Assembly: GCA_963932465.1 (NCBI GenBank)
Contig: OZ010800.1
Coordinates: 95,933,307 to 95,997,306, forward strand
Source of the DNA: Maratus speciosus
Taxonomy: Eukaryota; Arthropoda; Arachnida; Araneae; Salticidae
Length of the DNA: 64,000 nucleotides
Reading direction: 5' to 3'
The notes under the pieces were generated by a model that had not been told where the DNA came from, did no database searches, and was given only the letters and a program-made list of their open reading frames with translations. Below are positions 12,292 to 24,074 of this stretch, piece after piece. A program made the position numbers and the translations under genes. The number at the start of each line of letters is the position of its first letter. Position 1 is the first letter of the stretch.

Positions 12292-12700
12292 ACTAGTATT
12301 ATGTGGTCATCACAAAACTTTCTTCTATATGAAATCAATTCGTCTGCAGTCGATATTAAATGATAATCTCCATTCGTTCTTAAGATATAGCTATCGCAGA
12401 AATAGTGAAGCTACATTCATAGCAGCGCCATCTGTAGGACGATTTACAACCGATCCTAATCACCACCAATTTATGTCAAGGTCTAACTGAACATTAAGTT
12501 TAATTTAATTCCGTGAATTACTTCTTGAGAAACAGCGCCCACAAAATTTGTGTCACGAACAGACAGGCGCACAAACAGATATTTAGTAGAAACATGTTTT
12601 CCGGGATCACTGACCCCTAAAGCGTATCAATCCGTCGATTACTGGAATTCCAAAATTTTCACGAATACATGTGTTTCTTCTTGTAAAGATAGAAGAAGGT
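12292..12700 (+). mobile_element. Family A element, copy 2 (short)
   Basis: The same ends as copy 1 enclose a single internal unit (GCAGCGCCATCTGTAGGACG). The spacer before it (12165-12291) and the one after it (12701-12788) share TTGCCACGAT, GAGTCCAGGTTT and CGAGTCAAAGTATTATTTTT, so element plus spacer forms a tandem series. Confidence 0.65.
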
Positions 12701-12965
12701 AAAAATTAAGCTTCCAAAATTAAATTTGCCACGATGTTGAGTCCAGGTTTCATATTTTCGAGTCAAAGTATTATTTTTATACAGCTTACACTGTAAACTG
12801 AAATGTCTGAAATTCACACACGTAAGTGTGTAAAATGGAAAGTGCAATTTTCAGACATTTTAAAGTGTCTTAATTTTTAAGACACTTGTATGAGTCTGAG
12901 ATCAAGACATTTCAAACGTCTGAATTGCATCCATGTTTGACGGCTTCCACAGCCAGTTTTTCACC

Positions 12966-13794
12966 TTTTTAGGGTTTCTCACTCTTCTGTCTGTCTGTCT
13001 GTCCGTCACAGAGCCCGTTCTCAGAAACTATATATGTTGGAGAATTGAAATTTTACATACTTATAGCTGGACACCTGAGATCAAACGACAAATCATAAAA
13101 TTTTGAAAAAGTCGGAATAAACGGACGTTATTAATTAAAAACTCCCAGTTTTGCGTCTCATTAACGAAGAAACGGTATAAAATGAATGTAGGTACGAACG
13201 GACTCTTGAAATATTTTCATTTCTCATCCGGGTTACCACACATCTGCGCTTCGAAATTGCAGGTTTGCCAGAACGCGCTTTAAGCAAAAAAATGTACTCG
13301 ACATTTTTAAATCGACTTGTATCTCAGAAAGTTTTTGGGCGAGAAATTTTTAACTTACACAAATATAGGCAGAAAAAATTCTACTTTCATTTGGTATACA
13401 GATTGTTTCTCTGCGATGTGTATAAATTAAAAAATCATCTAAAAATCGATCGATAAAAAATTAATTTTCTTCCGTTACGAAAGTAGGTGTCCACAGATTT
13501 GATTTCCAAAACCTGCCATAATTTTTTCTCTCCAGACAAACGGTGCTGGGCCACGTGGTTTCTCATAGAAGGATATTTTAATACGAAATTTAAACTTTTT
13601 AAATATTAAATTTTTAGATGAAATTTTCAGACATCCCGGCGTGAAATTCTTCGCTGATTTCATTGATGCCCATTTCTAACACCTATCTTAATTACATGCT
13701 GAGATATTAATTATTATTTAATTAATTGGTTTTATTTCTATCAAATGCGTATTATATTTAAAAAAACCCTAATGAAGGCACGTGATTTCAAGAA
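12966..13794. other. Unassigned AT-rich sequence
   Basis: A TCTG run (about 12979-13010) is followed by AT-rich sequence. I saw no domain, RNA or clear repeat partner inside the window. Open frames at 13265-13456 (plus) and 13475-13663 (minus) have no recognisable content. Confidence 0.5.
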
Positions 13795-14362
13795 CCACGA
13801 TTTCATATAAATTAGTAAATCTAAAAAGGCAATCTGTTTGAAACTTGAAGATAGTTAGTTCATAACACATAAGAAAATTTTAAATAAAGATTGGCGCGTG
13901 AAATTTCTAGTAAAGGAGGGTGTAGAGGTGTGCGCTAATTTCACTAACTGGTCTATTTCAAATTATATACTTATTTTAAAAGGCAGTCACGTGATGTTTC
14001 ATTGCAGCACTTTTCTGAACGGTGTCCGATTTTTAAAAATACAGCATAAATGTTACTTATGCCAGATAGAAATTTCAGAAGTATTGATACCGCTATTTTC
14101 GAATAGCATTTTCAGCAAAAATATTAAATTCTTGGTTCAGACCGCCACCCCCCGAGCCATATATCTACCGATAGGTTGTGTAAGGGAGTTTCGTTCAGAT
14201 ACACTTTTGTTAAGAATAGAGTGCGCTCCCTGGTGGTGGAATGTGGAACTAACAGACCGCGATTTCATTTTAAGTAGGAATTCCAACAAAACGATCTGTT
14301 TGAAACTTTGAGATAATTTATAACAAACACTAAAATATTATAAAAAAGAATGGCGCGTCACA
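13795..14362 (+). repeat. Diverged direct duplication, about 460-bp spacing
   Basis: The segment 13795-13905 and the segment 14258-14362 share, in order, CGATTTCAT, ATCTGTTTGAAACTT, CATAA/AACAAACAC and TGGCGCGT. This indicates an old tandem duplication with a period near 460 bp. The open frames at 13898-14311 and 14350-14724 lie in the two repeat units and have no recognisable domain. Confidence 0.45.
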
Positions 14363-14839
14363 TTCCGATTGGGAGGGGAGGAAAGGGTGTCGGCGATAGC
14401 TTCAAAATGGACTGTAGAAATTGCTTAAAAATACTAAATGTAGTGTGTTGCGTATTGGATGGATTGTCCACATTTACAACACATAACAAAAACATTTATT
14501 ATTTACAAAAAATATTCCAAAGGGACTGGAAGTGGTTGGTACACTGCGCTTACGTCTTAAGAACACATCTTACTCAACTTCATCTACTCATCTGGCGGGG
14601 AATTCTCCCCGCGCTCATTTCAGTCCAGAGCGTTTGCAGCGCCCTCTCACTATCAATTACGATGCACGGAGGAAACACTCCCCCGGGGATTGAAATGCAA
14701 GTTTCAATATACATTAACATATAAATTTGCAAAAATTATCATACAAGAAAAAATTATAAGATATAAACAACTTACATACACAATAATAATACAAGAATAA
14801 TTCACTATAATACTAGATTAAATACAGAATAATATATTT
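14363..14839. other. Possible 3' flank or LTR remnant of the BEL element
   Basis: The sequence lies just downstream of the retrotransposon in its minus-strand reading direction, where the 3' LTR should be. It contains a G/C-rich inverted pair (GGGGAATTCTCCCC near 14599 and CCCCCGGGGATTGAAATG near 14680). No matching LTR copy is visible on the other side, so LTR identity is unproven. Confidence 0.25.
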
Positions 14840-14873
14840 TTTAGAGTTTGCTTAAGAAAAGAAAGGAAATTTG

Positions 14874-15383
14874 TTACTCAACTGGTAATATACAAACATC
14901 TCTGACGTTTCTTTTAAACATTCGCCCATCTGACAAGCGTAAATTCACCGTTCGAATTATATTATCTCTTCCCTTAAAAACTTCAACTATTCTACCAACC
15001 AACCATTTCGTGGAAGGTAAATTGTCCGGCCTTATTAGTACCAAAGTTCCTTTCTGTACATCATCCTTTTTAAATTTCCATTTCCCCCTCTGTTGGAGAT
15101 TATTCAAATAGTCGCGCTTCCAAATTTTCCAAATTTGTTGGCTAAATTTGGTGATTCTCTGCCATTTGGCTAATTGATTTTCATTAATCTCGTCTAGTTG
15201 AGGTTCGGGGATCGAAGTGATTGGCCTACCGATAAGAAAATGTGATGATGTCAAAGTTTCAAAATTTTCAAAATCTGGGGATAGTGGGGTAAGGGGGCGA
15301 GACTTCAAAACTATCTCAATTTCCGCTAGTATTGTTAGAAATTCTTCTAACGTTAATTTTTTATCCTCTATTAGCCTTTTCAA
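14874..15383 (-). pseudogene. BEL integrase C-terminal domain (DUF5641)
   Basis: The fragment contains EIEIVLKSRPLTPLSPDF, SHFLIGRPITSIPEP, LAKWQRITKFSQQIWKIW and GTLVLIRPDNLPSTKW, the classic DUF5641 C-terminal block of BEL/Pao integrases. It ends at a natural-looking stop after RDVCILPVE. It overlaps the preceding frame by about 22 bases and is in a different frame, so a frameshift separates it from the integrase core. Confidence 0.85.
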
Positions 15384-16980
15384 ATGAAACTTGAACGATT
15401 TTACTGCTGCCTCCCAGATGCCACCAAAAATTCGGAGATTTGGGAGGAATAAATTCCCATTTGATACCTTCCTGAGTTAAAAAGTTACACAACTCCTCAT
15501 CTGGGAAACTAAACAGTTTATGCGATTTTTTCAACTCGATGTCAGCTCCGATGAACGTTTTTGCATTATCAGATAGGATTTTTGCACATTTCCCTCTTCT
15601 GCCAAAGAAACGTTTTAGACTAGCTATAAAAGCCTGAGTTGTGAGATCTGAAACAAAGTCCAGGTGTATTGCTTTGGTGTATAAACATATATACACTACT
15701 ACATAAACCTTATTCAATACGCCCTTCCTTTGATTTTTAAATTTAATAGAAAAGGGTCCACAGTAATCCAGACCTGTCACCGAAAATACAAAATTTGGTG
15801 TCACACGTTCCCTTGGCAGATCGGCCATCAAGTGGGAGCTGACAACAGGCTTATTTTTGAAACATGTTATACATTTGTTTACAATTTTCCGGCAATTATT
15901 CCTGCCATTAAGTGGCCAAAACTTCTGTCTAACATGGAAAAGCAAGGCTTGTGGGCCTAAATGAAAATACTTCAAATGGAAATAATTTAGGATAATATCC
16001 GTTAACTTATGATTGGCAGGCAACACAATTGGAAATTTAGAGTTAAGCGGCAAATCGGCATGCGATAAACGGCCGCCAACTCTAATTAACCCTTCATTTC
16101 CTAGGAATACATTTAAAGAAGATAATCTACTTTTGTGTGGAACAGGCTTACCTTTTTCGAGACATTTTACTTCTTCTCGAAACTCACCCTTTTGTGCTGA
16201 CCGAATTAAAAATAATTCGGCTTGCTTCACCTCCTCAAAGCTCAAAGCTCCACTTCTTCTTTTCTGGAGATTGCGACAGTTTAGAAAAAATCTAAAAATA
16301 AAACTAATTATTCGTTCTAATTTCACAAAATTATTAGTAGTCGAAAAAATATGTTCAATCATAGAAATGTCATTGGAAATAGACAAGGTGGTAAAGTCAT
16401 GAGTAATGTTTGCGCAGTCTCTTTTTAGTTCTTTTAAATAAATCTCCTGATCTGGAACTACTAATAATTGTTCGTTGTTACATATATCTAATGAGTCCTT
16501 CAGAAACTCTGGACCAGTCCACCATTTGTGATTCTGAATAAGACTTTCAGATTTTTCACCTCTTGTCAGCAGGTCTGCAGGATTCTCGGACCCTGCACAG
16601 TGAAACCACCTGGATGGGTCTGTCAGCGATTGGATCTCTTTTACACTGTTGGACACGAATGATTTCCACCTATTTGCAGACCCCTTGATCCAATAAAGGG
16701 CAATCTGCGAGTCTGTCCATAGAAACATAGAAGATAGTCCCTTGCGATCTAGCACCTTCTTCACCTCACAAGTTAAACGCGCTGCTAGTAACGCACCTAA
16801 CAGTTCTAGCCTGGGTAATGACACCTTCTTCAAGGGTGCCACTCTGCTTTTTTATGTAAGCAAATTAATGGAAGATTGGTTATTGGAATATGTTTGTAGA
16901 TATGTGACAGCACCATATGCCCTGGGACTGGCATCGGCAAAGGTGTGCAGTATTAATTTATATTCAGATTCTTCAGGGAA
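15361..16980 (-). pseudogene. BEL RNase H and integrase
   Basis: It begins with the RNase H start FADASPRAYGAV (about 16940), broken by one stop before PLKKVSLPRLELLGALLAAR; FLWTDSQIALYWIKG carries the next catalytic acidic residue. The zinc-binding integrase head follows (HLKYFHLGPQ ... CITC, an HHCC arrangement). The catalytic core then shows GLDYCGPF and SDNAKTF with the first two Asp residues. The third motif (expected near 15400-15420) is disturbed by a frameshift at HLGGSSKIV. A plus-strand series of open frames across this region is antisense shadow. Confidence 0.85.
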
Positions 16981-17078
16981 CTGAAGCACATTTCTAGGAA
17001 TCTTTAGTTGTGCTAATTGGGGTAACTCGGAACACCATTGTTCCCACAGCTTTGAAATATCGGGGGAAATTCTTCAAC

Positions 17079-17273
17079 TCATGTTAGATTTCTACTCCAT
17101 AGTTCTTGAAACAACCGTTTAATTCTTATACTAAATGGCGATATGAGACCCAAGGGGTCAAAAATTCTGCCTGCTACTTGCAGAACGAACCTCTTCGTAT
17201 TTTTTGCCTTGCACAAAAATTCTAATAAATTATCGATTTCCATCATCAACATGTCCTGTTTAGGTTGCCACAA
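17079..17273 (-). pseudogene. BEL reverse transcriptase/RNase H connection
   Basis: The motif RIFDPLGLISPFSIRIKRL is a signature of the BEL/Pao connection region (Pfam Pao retrotransposon peptidase, A17). The flanking sequence FQELWSRNLT is also as expected. Frame changes occur on both sides. Confidence 0.8.
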
Positions 17274-17312
17274 CAGTCCTAATACCTTATGTATTTTATT
17301 TTCCTCAAAGGC

Positions 17313-17615
17313 CTAAGGTAGAGTACTAAACCCGTTCTTCTCCCACGATTCCATTACTAATTCGTTGTTCGATATCCATTTTCGGAACGTCATATTAGCT
17401 TCCTTCATAATTCTGTGTGATTGTTGTGAAATGTTCAGTGCATCTTGTACAGTGTCAGTACCTGCTATCAGATCATCCACGTAAATACCACTGTTGAGGA
17501 TTTCAGTTGTTACCAGGTATTCCTTCTTAAATTTATTAAGATGTTGTTTTATGGTGGCTGATAATAAAAATGGGCTTAAGTTCAAACCAAATGTTAGGCG
17601 TAAGAATCTGTACAT
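17313..17615 (-). pseudogene. BEL reverse transcriptase palm (YVDD)
   Basis: The catalytic motif is intact as YVDDLIAG, preceded by the FGLNLSPFLLSATIKQHL block and followed by RKWISNNELVM. These are the palm motifs of BEL/Pao reverse transcriptase. Between 17616 and 17741 the expected intervening polymerase motifs are broken by stops or frame changes. The fragment ends at 17313, where another frame change occurs. Confidence 0.85.
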
Positions 17616-17741
17616 AATAACTTTAAACTCATCACCGTGACAGGATTGTCATCTATAAACAGGAATCTTAAAACGTCCCTGTCTTTTTTGTTGATCGAAA
17701 TTTGTAAAAATGCCTTTTCTATGTCGTCCAAAACAGCAATT

Positions 17742-18464
17742 TTATTTAATCGAAAAAAAAATCAATAAATGGAAAATGCTCGGATTTAGGTTACTGCCTG
17801 CGTCCAAACAGTCATTTAGTGATAACTGTCCCGCTTCATGGGAACTCGCATCAAAAACAATGCGACATTTTGTGTATATACTGTCTTGTTTGAATACCGT
17901 GTGGTAAGGTAAATAAAAAATCGGGTTGTTAGAATTTTCTTCTGACTCAGGAACAATTTCAATAATTTTCATTTCTAAGTCTTCATCTAAAATTTTACGA
18001 TAATTTTCATATAAACTTGTGTCGCGTTTCATTCTTTTTATGAGAGTAGCGAGCCGTGTTTCAGCTATCTTGTAATTATTGTCTAGTTGTTCCCAATTCC
18101 GTTTCCATGGGAGACAAATTTCATATCTGTTATTTGTAAACCGCACTTTTTCCCGAAACCCCCCTAGAATATCTTCATTTTTTACATTACCTGGATCATC
18201 CCTAAATCCTAATGTCTCTAAATCCCAAAAGGCCTTCAAATTTAATTCATCTTGATTTTCTAATAAATGGCAATTATATTTAGTTTCATTTTTATCATGT
18301 ATAACTCCACCTGCAATCCATCCTAAATGAGAGTTTTGTAAAATTATAGAAGTGTCAGGAATTTTTATTTGACCAGCTAATAACAATTCATAATATACAT
18401 AACCAATATACATACCCCAATAACACCTGAATTCGCTGAGGTTCAAAACATCTTGGGTTAGCAT
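17742..18464 (-). pseudogene. BEL linker and reverse transcriptase N-terminal part
   Basis: The first part contains LLLAGQIKIPDTSIILQNSH and FWDLETLGF, typical of the region between protease and polymerase in BEL/Pao. It then reads YEICLPWKRN, TRLATLIKRM, FYLPYHTVFKQ and CRIVFDASSH, the fingers and palm start of the reverse transcriptase. The frame ends at 17742 in an A-rich run (ISIKKK-like), where a frameshift leads to the next polymerase fragment. Confidence 0.85.
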
Positions 18465-18722
18465 ACACTAAATTCTGTGGTAGGTGCAGATTTGAAATCT
18501 CTGCGGTACACGTAGGGGTTAAATCTGTTATCTTAGGAACTAAAAACATGTTAGAGAAATTTTTAAATGTTCTATCTTTGTTTGAAATTTCGACATGTAT
18601 TCTGTTTTTAATTTTACAGATTGCATCATTAAATCCGGAAATCACTGACTTTACTTTATGTTTCTCTAGTCCTAGCATGTCTGCTGCGGAAAAAGTAATT
18701 AGAGATACGTTACTGGCTGTAT
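18388..18722 (-). pseudogene. BEL aspartic protease region
   Basis: The retropepsin-like domain that would cleave the polyprotein. The active-site triplet is visible as AILDTASNVSLIT at about 18690-18728, followed by ADMLGLEKHKV and the FLVPKITDLTP segment that links protease to reverse transcriptase. It lies in a different frame from the knuckles before it, and the following DVLNLSEF portion again changes frame near 18460. It is inactive in this copy because of those breaks. Confidence 0.8.
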
Positions 18723-19334
18723 CTAATATTGCAACAAAAGGAAAAAAGATTTATTATTTCCTTTCAAATAAACCACTGCTGTCGAAATTAACGCGTTATA
18801 GCTGGCGCCAGAGTCAGAATTTTGATCATAATTATTTTGACAGCTCAAGGTCTTCGCATTTGAAATAATTTCCACTGAATTAGTATTTATTTTTTCTCCA
18901 TTTTTGATCTGAGGTTGATTCAGAATATAATTACTTTGTTTATTTTCATAAGATTCGGAAAAAGTAGCTCCATGAAGTGTGGTATGGTGATTAGAAAAAC
19001 ATGTTTTGCATCTATTATTTAATTTATTACAACGGTTAACGGTGTGATTAGATAAACAATTATAGCATAACTGTAATTTTCGTATTTGATTCAATCTTTC
19101 TTGAACCGATAAATCTAAATATTTTTGACATCGAAAAATGAAATGTGGTTGTTTACAAAATGCGCAGTTAAGTTTGTCATTCTGTAAAACAAAACTTTTT
19201 TGCTTAGGGGTCCTTTCAAACCTAGGTTTCGTAACGATGTTGGTTTTTTGTACGTTTTCAAAAGCTTGAGCTCTTTTCAATAAAAAATCAATAAAAACAT
19301 TCCATTCAGGCAATTCATTACAGTTAAGAGACAT
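18723..19334 (-). pseudogene. BEL gag nucleocapsid region with three Cys/His knuckles
   Basis: This RNA-binding part of gag shows three knuckles in order: CAFCKQPHFIFRC, CYNCLSNHTVNRC and CKTCFSNHHTTLH, preceded by the basic stretch PRFERTPKQKSF. This Cys/His series precedes the protease in BEL/Pao polyproteins. The frame runs to 18723 and ends just after it enters the protease (ALISTAVVYL). A homopolymer-rich site near 18735 is the likely point of the frame change. Confidence 0.85.
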
Positions 19335-19543
19335 ATTTCAAAGGCCTTTCTTGACTCATCGTCAATTCTTTGTAAAACAAAGTACATTAGAATGTATTCC
19401 GATAAATTGTTGTGTTCCAGTCCTAACTGTTTCAAGGCTCTTAAGTGGCTTAATAAATTATCTACCAGATTGCGTATTTCTTTCGCGTTTTCAATTTTTA
19501 TTTTGTTATTACTCAATAACTCTGAAATGTGACTATTCACCAA
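19277..19543 (-). pseudogene. BEL gag middle region
   Basis: This continues gag in a second frame. NNLVDNLLSHLRALKQLG-type sequence and YFVLQRIDDESRKAFE match the usual DUF1759 continuation (a helical stretch before the knuckles). It overlaps the next fragment by about 58 bases in a different frame, consistent with an indel. There is no independent start. Confidence 0.7.
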
Positions 19544-19962
19544 TAATCTTTTGTTTTCAAATCTTTTTTTAAAGCTTCGAATAAAGAAGTATAAGAATCA
19601 TCAATATTTTGTAATTGTTTCACAGGGCTAGTTAAGGCTGATTGTAAATAATACAGCTTTTGCGCATCATTTACCTCAACGTTATTATCAATTAATGTGG
19701 TGAATTGTAACTTAACATTCATCCACTCTGTGTAACGACCCGAAAATTGGGGTAGATTAATTGACGGCAATTTGATTTTTGCCTCATTAGAACTGCTTCT
19801 ATCATTACTATTATTATGACTTTCAACATTAGAAATACTAGGCTTTATTAAATCAAGAAGACTTACTTCGATAGCTTCTAACTGTTCTTCGATTTCGGTC
19901 AAGGAATTTTCAAAATCCCCTAAATCCTCATCAGATATTATAGAGTAGGCTTCGTTCCTCAA
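19537..19962 (-). pseudogene. BEL gag N-terminal region (DUF1759)
   Basis: This is the structural protein of the retrotransposon particle. The translated frame starts with an acidic helical stretch and contains LPSINLPQFSGRYTEWMN, the hallmark of the DUF1759 gag family, followed by KLYYLQSALTSPVKQL. The frame stops at 19537, and the homologous protein continues in another frame (19277-19543), so there is a frameshift within gag. The Met at 19962 is plausible but unproven, because the upstream sequence is already family A DNA. Confidence 0.8.
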
Positions 19963-19971
19963 TTCGCTCTA

Positions 19972-20244
19972 AGCATCAGATTCAATCAGACGTTTACATA
20001 AGTTGTTGCTGATTAGGATTTGGTATAAATCACACAATAGGTGGCGCTGCTAGGCTGCATTTTGCTGGAATTACACGATTTCAGTGATAGTCAAATCTCA
20101 AGAACTAATGCACGGAATTTCATATCTTTGGGATCCTCATGAGGGACATAGATTGTCATTTAATTTCGGCACTGTGATAGTGAATTTTGAAGTTTTAACA
20201 TGTATGAGATAGAAGAAATTTTGGGATTGGTACATCTGACTAGT
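19972..20244 (-). mobile_element. Family A element, copy 4 (5' end only)
   Basis: This matches 41190-41459 closely (AGGTGGCGCTGCTAGG, AACTAATGCACGGAATTTCA, TAACATGTATGAGATAGAAG, TACATCTGACTAGT). It starts directly where the BEL gag ends, so the junction marks an insertion or truncation between the two. Only the ACTAGT end is present. Confidence 0.7.
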
Positions 20245-20391
20245 TCTCTTTGTAAGCGTTATACACTGTAAAAAAAATATCCCTTAAAATATGGAAACTG
20301 ACTGCCACTCCAGACCCCGGTACTGTTTTTACAAATTTATTGGAAATTTTCTGATGTAAATTCTAGAAAATTTTCCTTTTTAGGTGCGTTC

Positions 20392-21157
20392 GTAATTATA
20401 TAAATACGTAGCACCTATAGTCGTCGTTCAGTCCGTCCGTCTGTCCGTCCGTCTGTCCGTCTGTCCGTCCGTCTGTCCGTCTGTCCGCATGTAACAGAGC
20501 AAAAACTACCCAACCGAATGGTCTGAAATTTCAAATATATGATTGTTGCAAAATTTTGTCGAGCCATTTCAAATTTTATGAAAATTGGATGTATAGTTTA
20601 ATTACAGGGACAGTCAAAAGTTTTTCTTTACATTACGGCCAATGGGAAAAATTATTGCAAGTGCATTTTAATGATATTAGAGCCTTCCGAATGATCTGAA
20701 ATTTTAAAGATATAACTGTTGCAAAATTTTGTCGAGCCATTTCAAATTTTAGGAAAATCGGATGTATAATTTAATTACAGGGACAGTCAAAAGTTTTTCT
20801 TTACATTACGGCCAATGGGAAAAATTATTGCAAGTGCATTTTAATGATATTACAGCCTTCCGAATGGTCTGAAATTTTAAATATATAATTGTTGCAAAAT
20901 TTTGTTGAGCTATTTCAAATTTTAGGAAAATCGGATGTATAGTTTAATTACAGGGACAGTCAAAAGTGTTTCGTTACATTGCGGGGAATGGGAAAAAATT
21001 ATTGGAAGTGCATTTTAATGATGTATCAGACTATGCGCTTTATGAAGTGCAAAAAATTATACATTCAGTACAATATGAGGGCCAAAAAATAATTATAAAA
21101 CTAGTTATAGTACGAACGCACCTCATTTGCCACGTTTGACGAGCAATTTCCAACTTG
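20392..21157 (-). mobile_element. Family B element, copy 1
   Basis: The ends are AGGTGCGTTCGTA (20392) and TACGAACGCACCT (ending 21123), followed by an outer conserved block CATTTGCCACGTTTGACGAG to 21157. Inside are a GTCCGTCCGTCTGTCCG tract and three units of about 175 bp with GGGACAGTCAAAAGT, ACATTACGGCCAATGGGAAA and GTGCATTTTAATGAT. The hairpin end (AGGTGC...GCACCT) is on the left, so it points opposite to 28761-29858. It has no coding capacity. Confidence 0.8.
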
Positions 21158-21807
21158 TTTTTTTTTGCATGTTATTGTATTTAAAAACTTCCATTTAAAA
21201 GGTAAAATATAATTATCTATAATAAATTCCCTATTTCAACCACCACTTTCCACAGCCACATATATACATTATTTATATATTCAATTCAAATTACTAGTAA
21301 ACACTTACCCGAGACGATATGGAACCAGGGTCCTGTTGCTCAGAAGAAAACTGTCTTAAACATTCACCCACGGTTTCATGAGCTGAGTTTTGAAATACTG
21401 TTATTTATGAAACTCAACCGATGTATTTAGGGTAGTAGTAGATAGTACAATTTTTTTCCAATTCCGAACATTTTAGACATTTTCTTTCTAGAATTTTGAA
21501 TATTTGGCATGTTAATTTCAGCTTTCTTTTTTCTAAGAGCTTAATTAGCGTTTAGAATGCAGCACATAATTAGGAAACAACTTTCATTTTTTTACCTCCA
21601 AACACATAACCTTATTTCCAGATTTTTCAATTTTGTCACTTATACCTCTTGGTTTTTGGGGTCCGCAAATATTATTGTTTTATATAGAGTATACGTTATT
21701 TTTGAAATCTTGAAATATTTTAAATGATGATGATAACGATGATAATGATGATTATAACTTGTTTTAATTGTTTTAAAATGTTCTGATTATTTTTTCTTCT
21801 AGAAGAA
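21158..21807. other. Unassigned AT-rich sequence with GAT microsatellite
   Basis: A degenerate (GAT)n run lies at about 21724-21757. I see no coding or RNA signal in the rest. Confidence 0.6.
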
Positions 21808-22770
21808 ACTAGTCAGATGTGACAATCCCAAAACTTTCTTCTATCTCATGCATGTTAATACTTTCTGAAAAATGCAGCATATCAGCACCACCTGTTAGAT
21901 GATTTACACCAAAATCTAATTATCAACAACTTTGACAACTTCTAACTGAATCTGAAATTTGATGAAAATACGTGCATTAGTTTTTTAGAGAGAGCAATTG
22001 CGGAAATTGTAAAAATTCTGAATAGCAGTGCCACCTGTCGGGCGATTTACACCAAAAACTAATTAGGACCAATTTATACCAGGAAGTAACTGAATCTGAA
22101 GCTTGGTGAAAATTCATGCATTAGTTCTTGAGATCTAGCCATTGCGGAAATCGTGAAAAATGTAGCACAGCAGTGCCACCTGTTGGGTGATTTACACCAA
22201 AAATTAAACATTACTAATTTATATCAGGGACTAACTGAAACTTAAGTTTGATGAATATTCGTGCATTTTTTCTTGAGTTAGAGCTATTGCAATAATCATG
22301 AATAATGCAGTATAGCAGCGCCACCTTTTGGGCTATTTTCACCAAATTGTAATCAGCAGATAATTATATCCTGGACTAACTTAATCTGAAGCTTTAAGAA
22401 AATCCGTGCAGTAGTTCCTGAGATATAGCTATTGCAGAAATCGCAAAAAAGGCCGCATAGCAATGCCACCTGTTGGGCGATTTTCACCAAAAACTAATCA
22501 GGACCAGTTTATATCAAGGTCTAACTGAATCTAAAGTTTTGTAAAATTCCGTGCATTAGTTCTTGAGTTAGAGCGTCCACAAAATTTTTGTCACATACAG
22601 GCACACAGAGTGACAGAGTGACAGAGTGACAGACAGACTCACAGACGGACATTTTCTTAAAACGATCAGATCGTGTTCAGGACATTCTAAAACGTATAAA
22701 TCCGTCGAAAACCGGAAGTCGAAAAATTTCACGAATCCAATACTTTCTTCTTGGGAAGATAGAAGAAAGT
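21808..22770 (+). mobile_element. Family A element, copy 5
   Basis: It starts ACTAGTCAGATGTGACAATC and includes AACTTTCTTCTATCTC. It has about five internal units (CAGTGCCACCTGTTGGG and similar), a GAGTGACAGAGTGACAGAGT tract, and AATCCGTCGAAAACCGGAA. It ends with the hairpin ACTTTCTTCTTGGGAAGATA, AGAAGAAAGT. An A-rich tract follows the 3' end, as in the other copies. Confidence 0.75.
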
Positions 22771-23335
22771 AAAAAAAAAAAAAGAGAAGGATGGATGGAT
22801 TGAAAATATGGCAAAATTTTTGAAATTGGACACATTAATTCCTTCCTACATCTACCCTATATATATACTATATAAAATCCTAATGAAACGAATTTATGAA
22901 ACGGATATATGAAACGAATTTATGAAACGGATATATGAATTGACTGATTAAACAACTGATTATGTTTCAAGCGATTTCTCCTAAAATATGGAATATTTTG
23001 CGATGAAATTAACACCAAAAATCAGCATTGATCCGCAGATCTCAAAACTGGTATTATAATTTTGAAATTCGAATTAGTTTTCGAAATAATAATATTTTTT
23101 CTAATTTTATATACATTTTTCTAATGATGGAAACTCAAATTTTAATCAAACAGATATATTTTTTTCATATTTCAGAAAAGGTTGACATAGTAAACCAGGC
23201 TATTGTTGTTTATTTGATAATAATGCATATTTACTTTTATTTCTTTTTATAAATTATATAAATTATTTTGTTTTATAATTATAAATTATTTTTTTTATTT
23301 CCTTTAGAAAATAATAGAAAATAATTAAAAAATAC

Positions 23336-23630
23336 GGTACTACTTAGTTATTCCGTCGACCAATTTCGCCAAATTATATAAATCGTTAAAGCACTCGCCA
23401 AATTATACAAACTGACATAATTTTTATTTTAAATAACGAAAGAACAAATAAATTAGTATAACATTAATAAATATACAAATAAAAAGTCGAAATAAAAATC
23501 ATTAGATGACGTAAACACGTGTAACTTGCTTAAAGTCAAGTGAATGTGGCATTTACGATCAACCATTATTGACATTTAATCTTATAGTTTCGCGATAGAT
23601 TTTTGGTCGACGGGATAACTAAGTAATACC
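23336..23630. repeat. Inverted repeat in the Helitron-like element
   Basis: GGTACTACTTAGTTATTCCG with TCGACC (23336-23361) is the inverted copy of 23605-23630, with about two differences; 243 bases lie between. Confidence 0.75.
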
Positions 23631-23906
23631 AAAAATGCATATGTAACTGGTATTTGAAAACGAGGTTTTCGCCAAATTTTCGTAAAAAAAAAGTCATGCC
23701 AAACCTGCTGTGCGTATATGATATCTGGCCAAATATTACCACTCGAAAAAAAAACAATGCTAACTGGCGAGTTGAAAAAAGCTATTGGCGAGATTTGAAT
23801 CCGGCTAGCGTAACAGTACCAAGAATTCTTTGCAACCATGGCAAATTTTATGTAGTTTTATTTGAAAAAAAAATTTTGATTTTTAATCAAAATGGAAAAC
23901 TTACGG

Positions 23907-24074
23907 TCCCATATTGGCGCGATTTTTTTCTGACGCCAATGTGATGTATGGAACGGGCACTTAACTGGCGCCAAAGTATGGTTATTTTGTTTAATATGGT
24001 AAGCCGGATGTTGCTGTTTATGCTGTTGATGTGTTCCCCAAATTGGCGTCGTTAAAAAATCGCGCCAATATGGG
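23907..24074. repeat. Second inverted repeat in the Helitron-like element
   Basis: TCCCATATTGGCGCGATTTT with GACGCCAAT (23907-23940) is the inverted copy of 24042-24074; the loop is about 100 bases. Confidence 0.8.

Larger units (their letters stand above)
14840..19971 (-). mobile_element. BEL/Pao LTR retrotransposon, frameshifted relic
   Basis: Read on the minus strand, the order is gag (DUF1759), CCHC knuckles, aspartic protease, reverse transcriptase, RNase H, zinc-binding integrase head, integrase core and DUF5641. This order is diagnostic of BEL/Pao. The reading frame is broken at least seven times, so it is inactive. The gag side ends abruptly in family A sequence at 19972 and no 5' LTR is seen there. 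No flanking LTR pair was recognised. The coding fragments are listed separately. Confidence 0.9.

Noticed and set aside
13898..14724. Plus-strand frames of 137 and 124 codons as genes
   Set aside because: They lie in the two halves of a diverged direct duplication, show no domain, and their codon use is that of random AT-rich sequence.
15730..16984. Plus-strand frames of 76, 129 and 80 codons
   Set aside because: They are antisense to BEL RNase H and integrase motifs on the minus strand.
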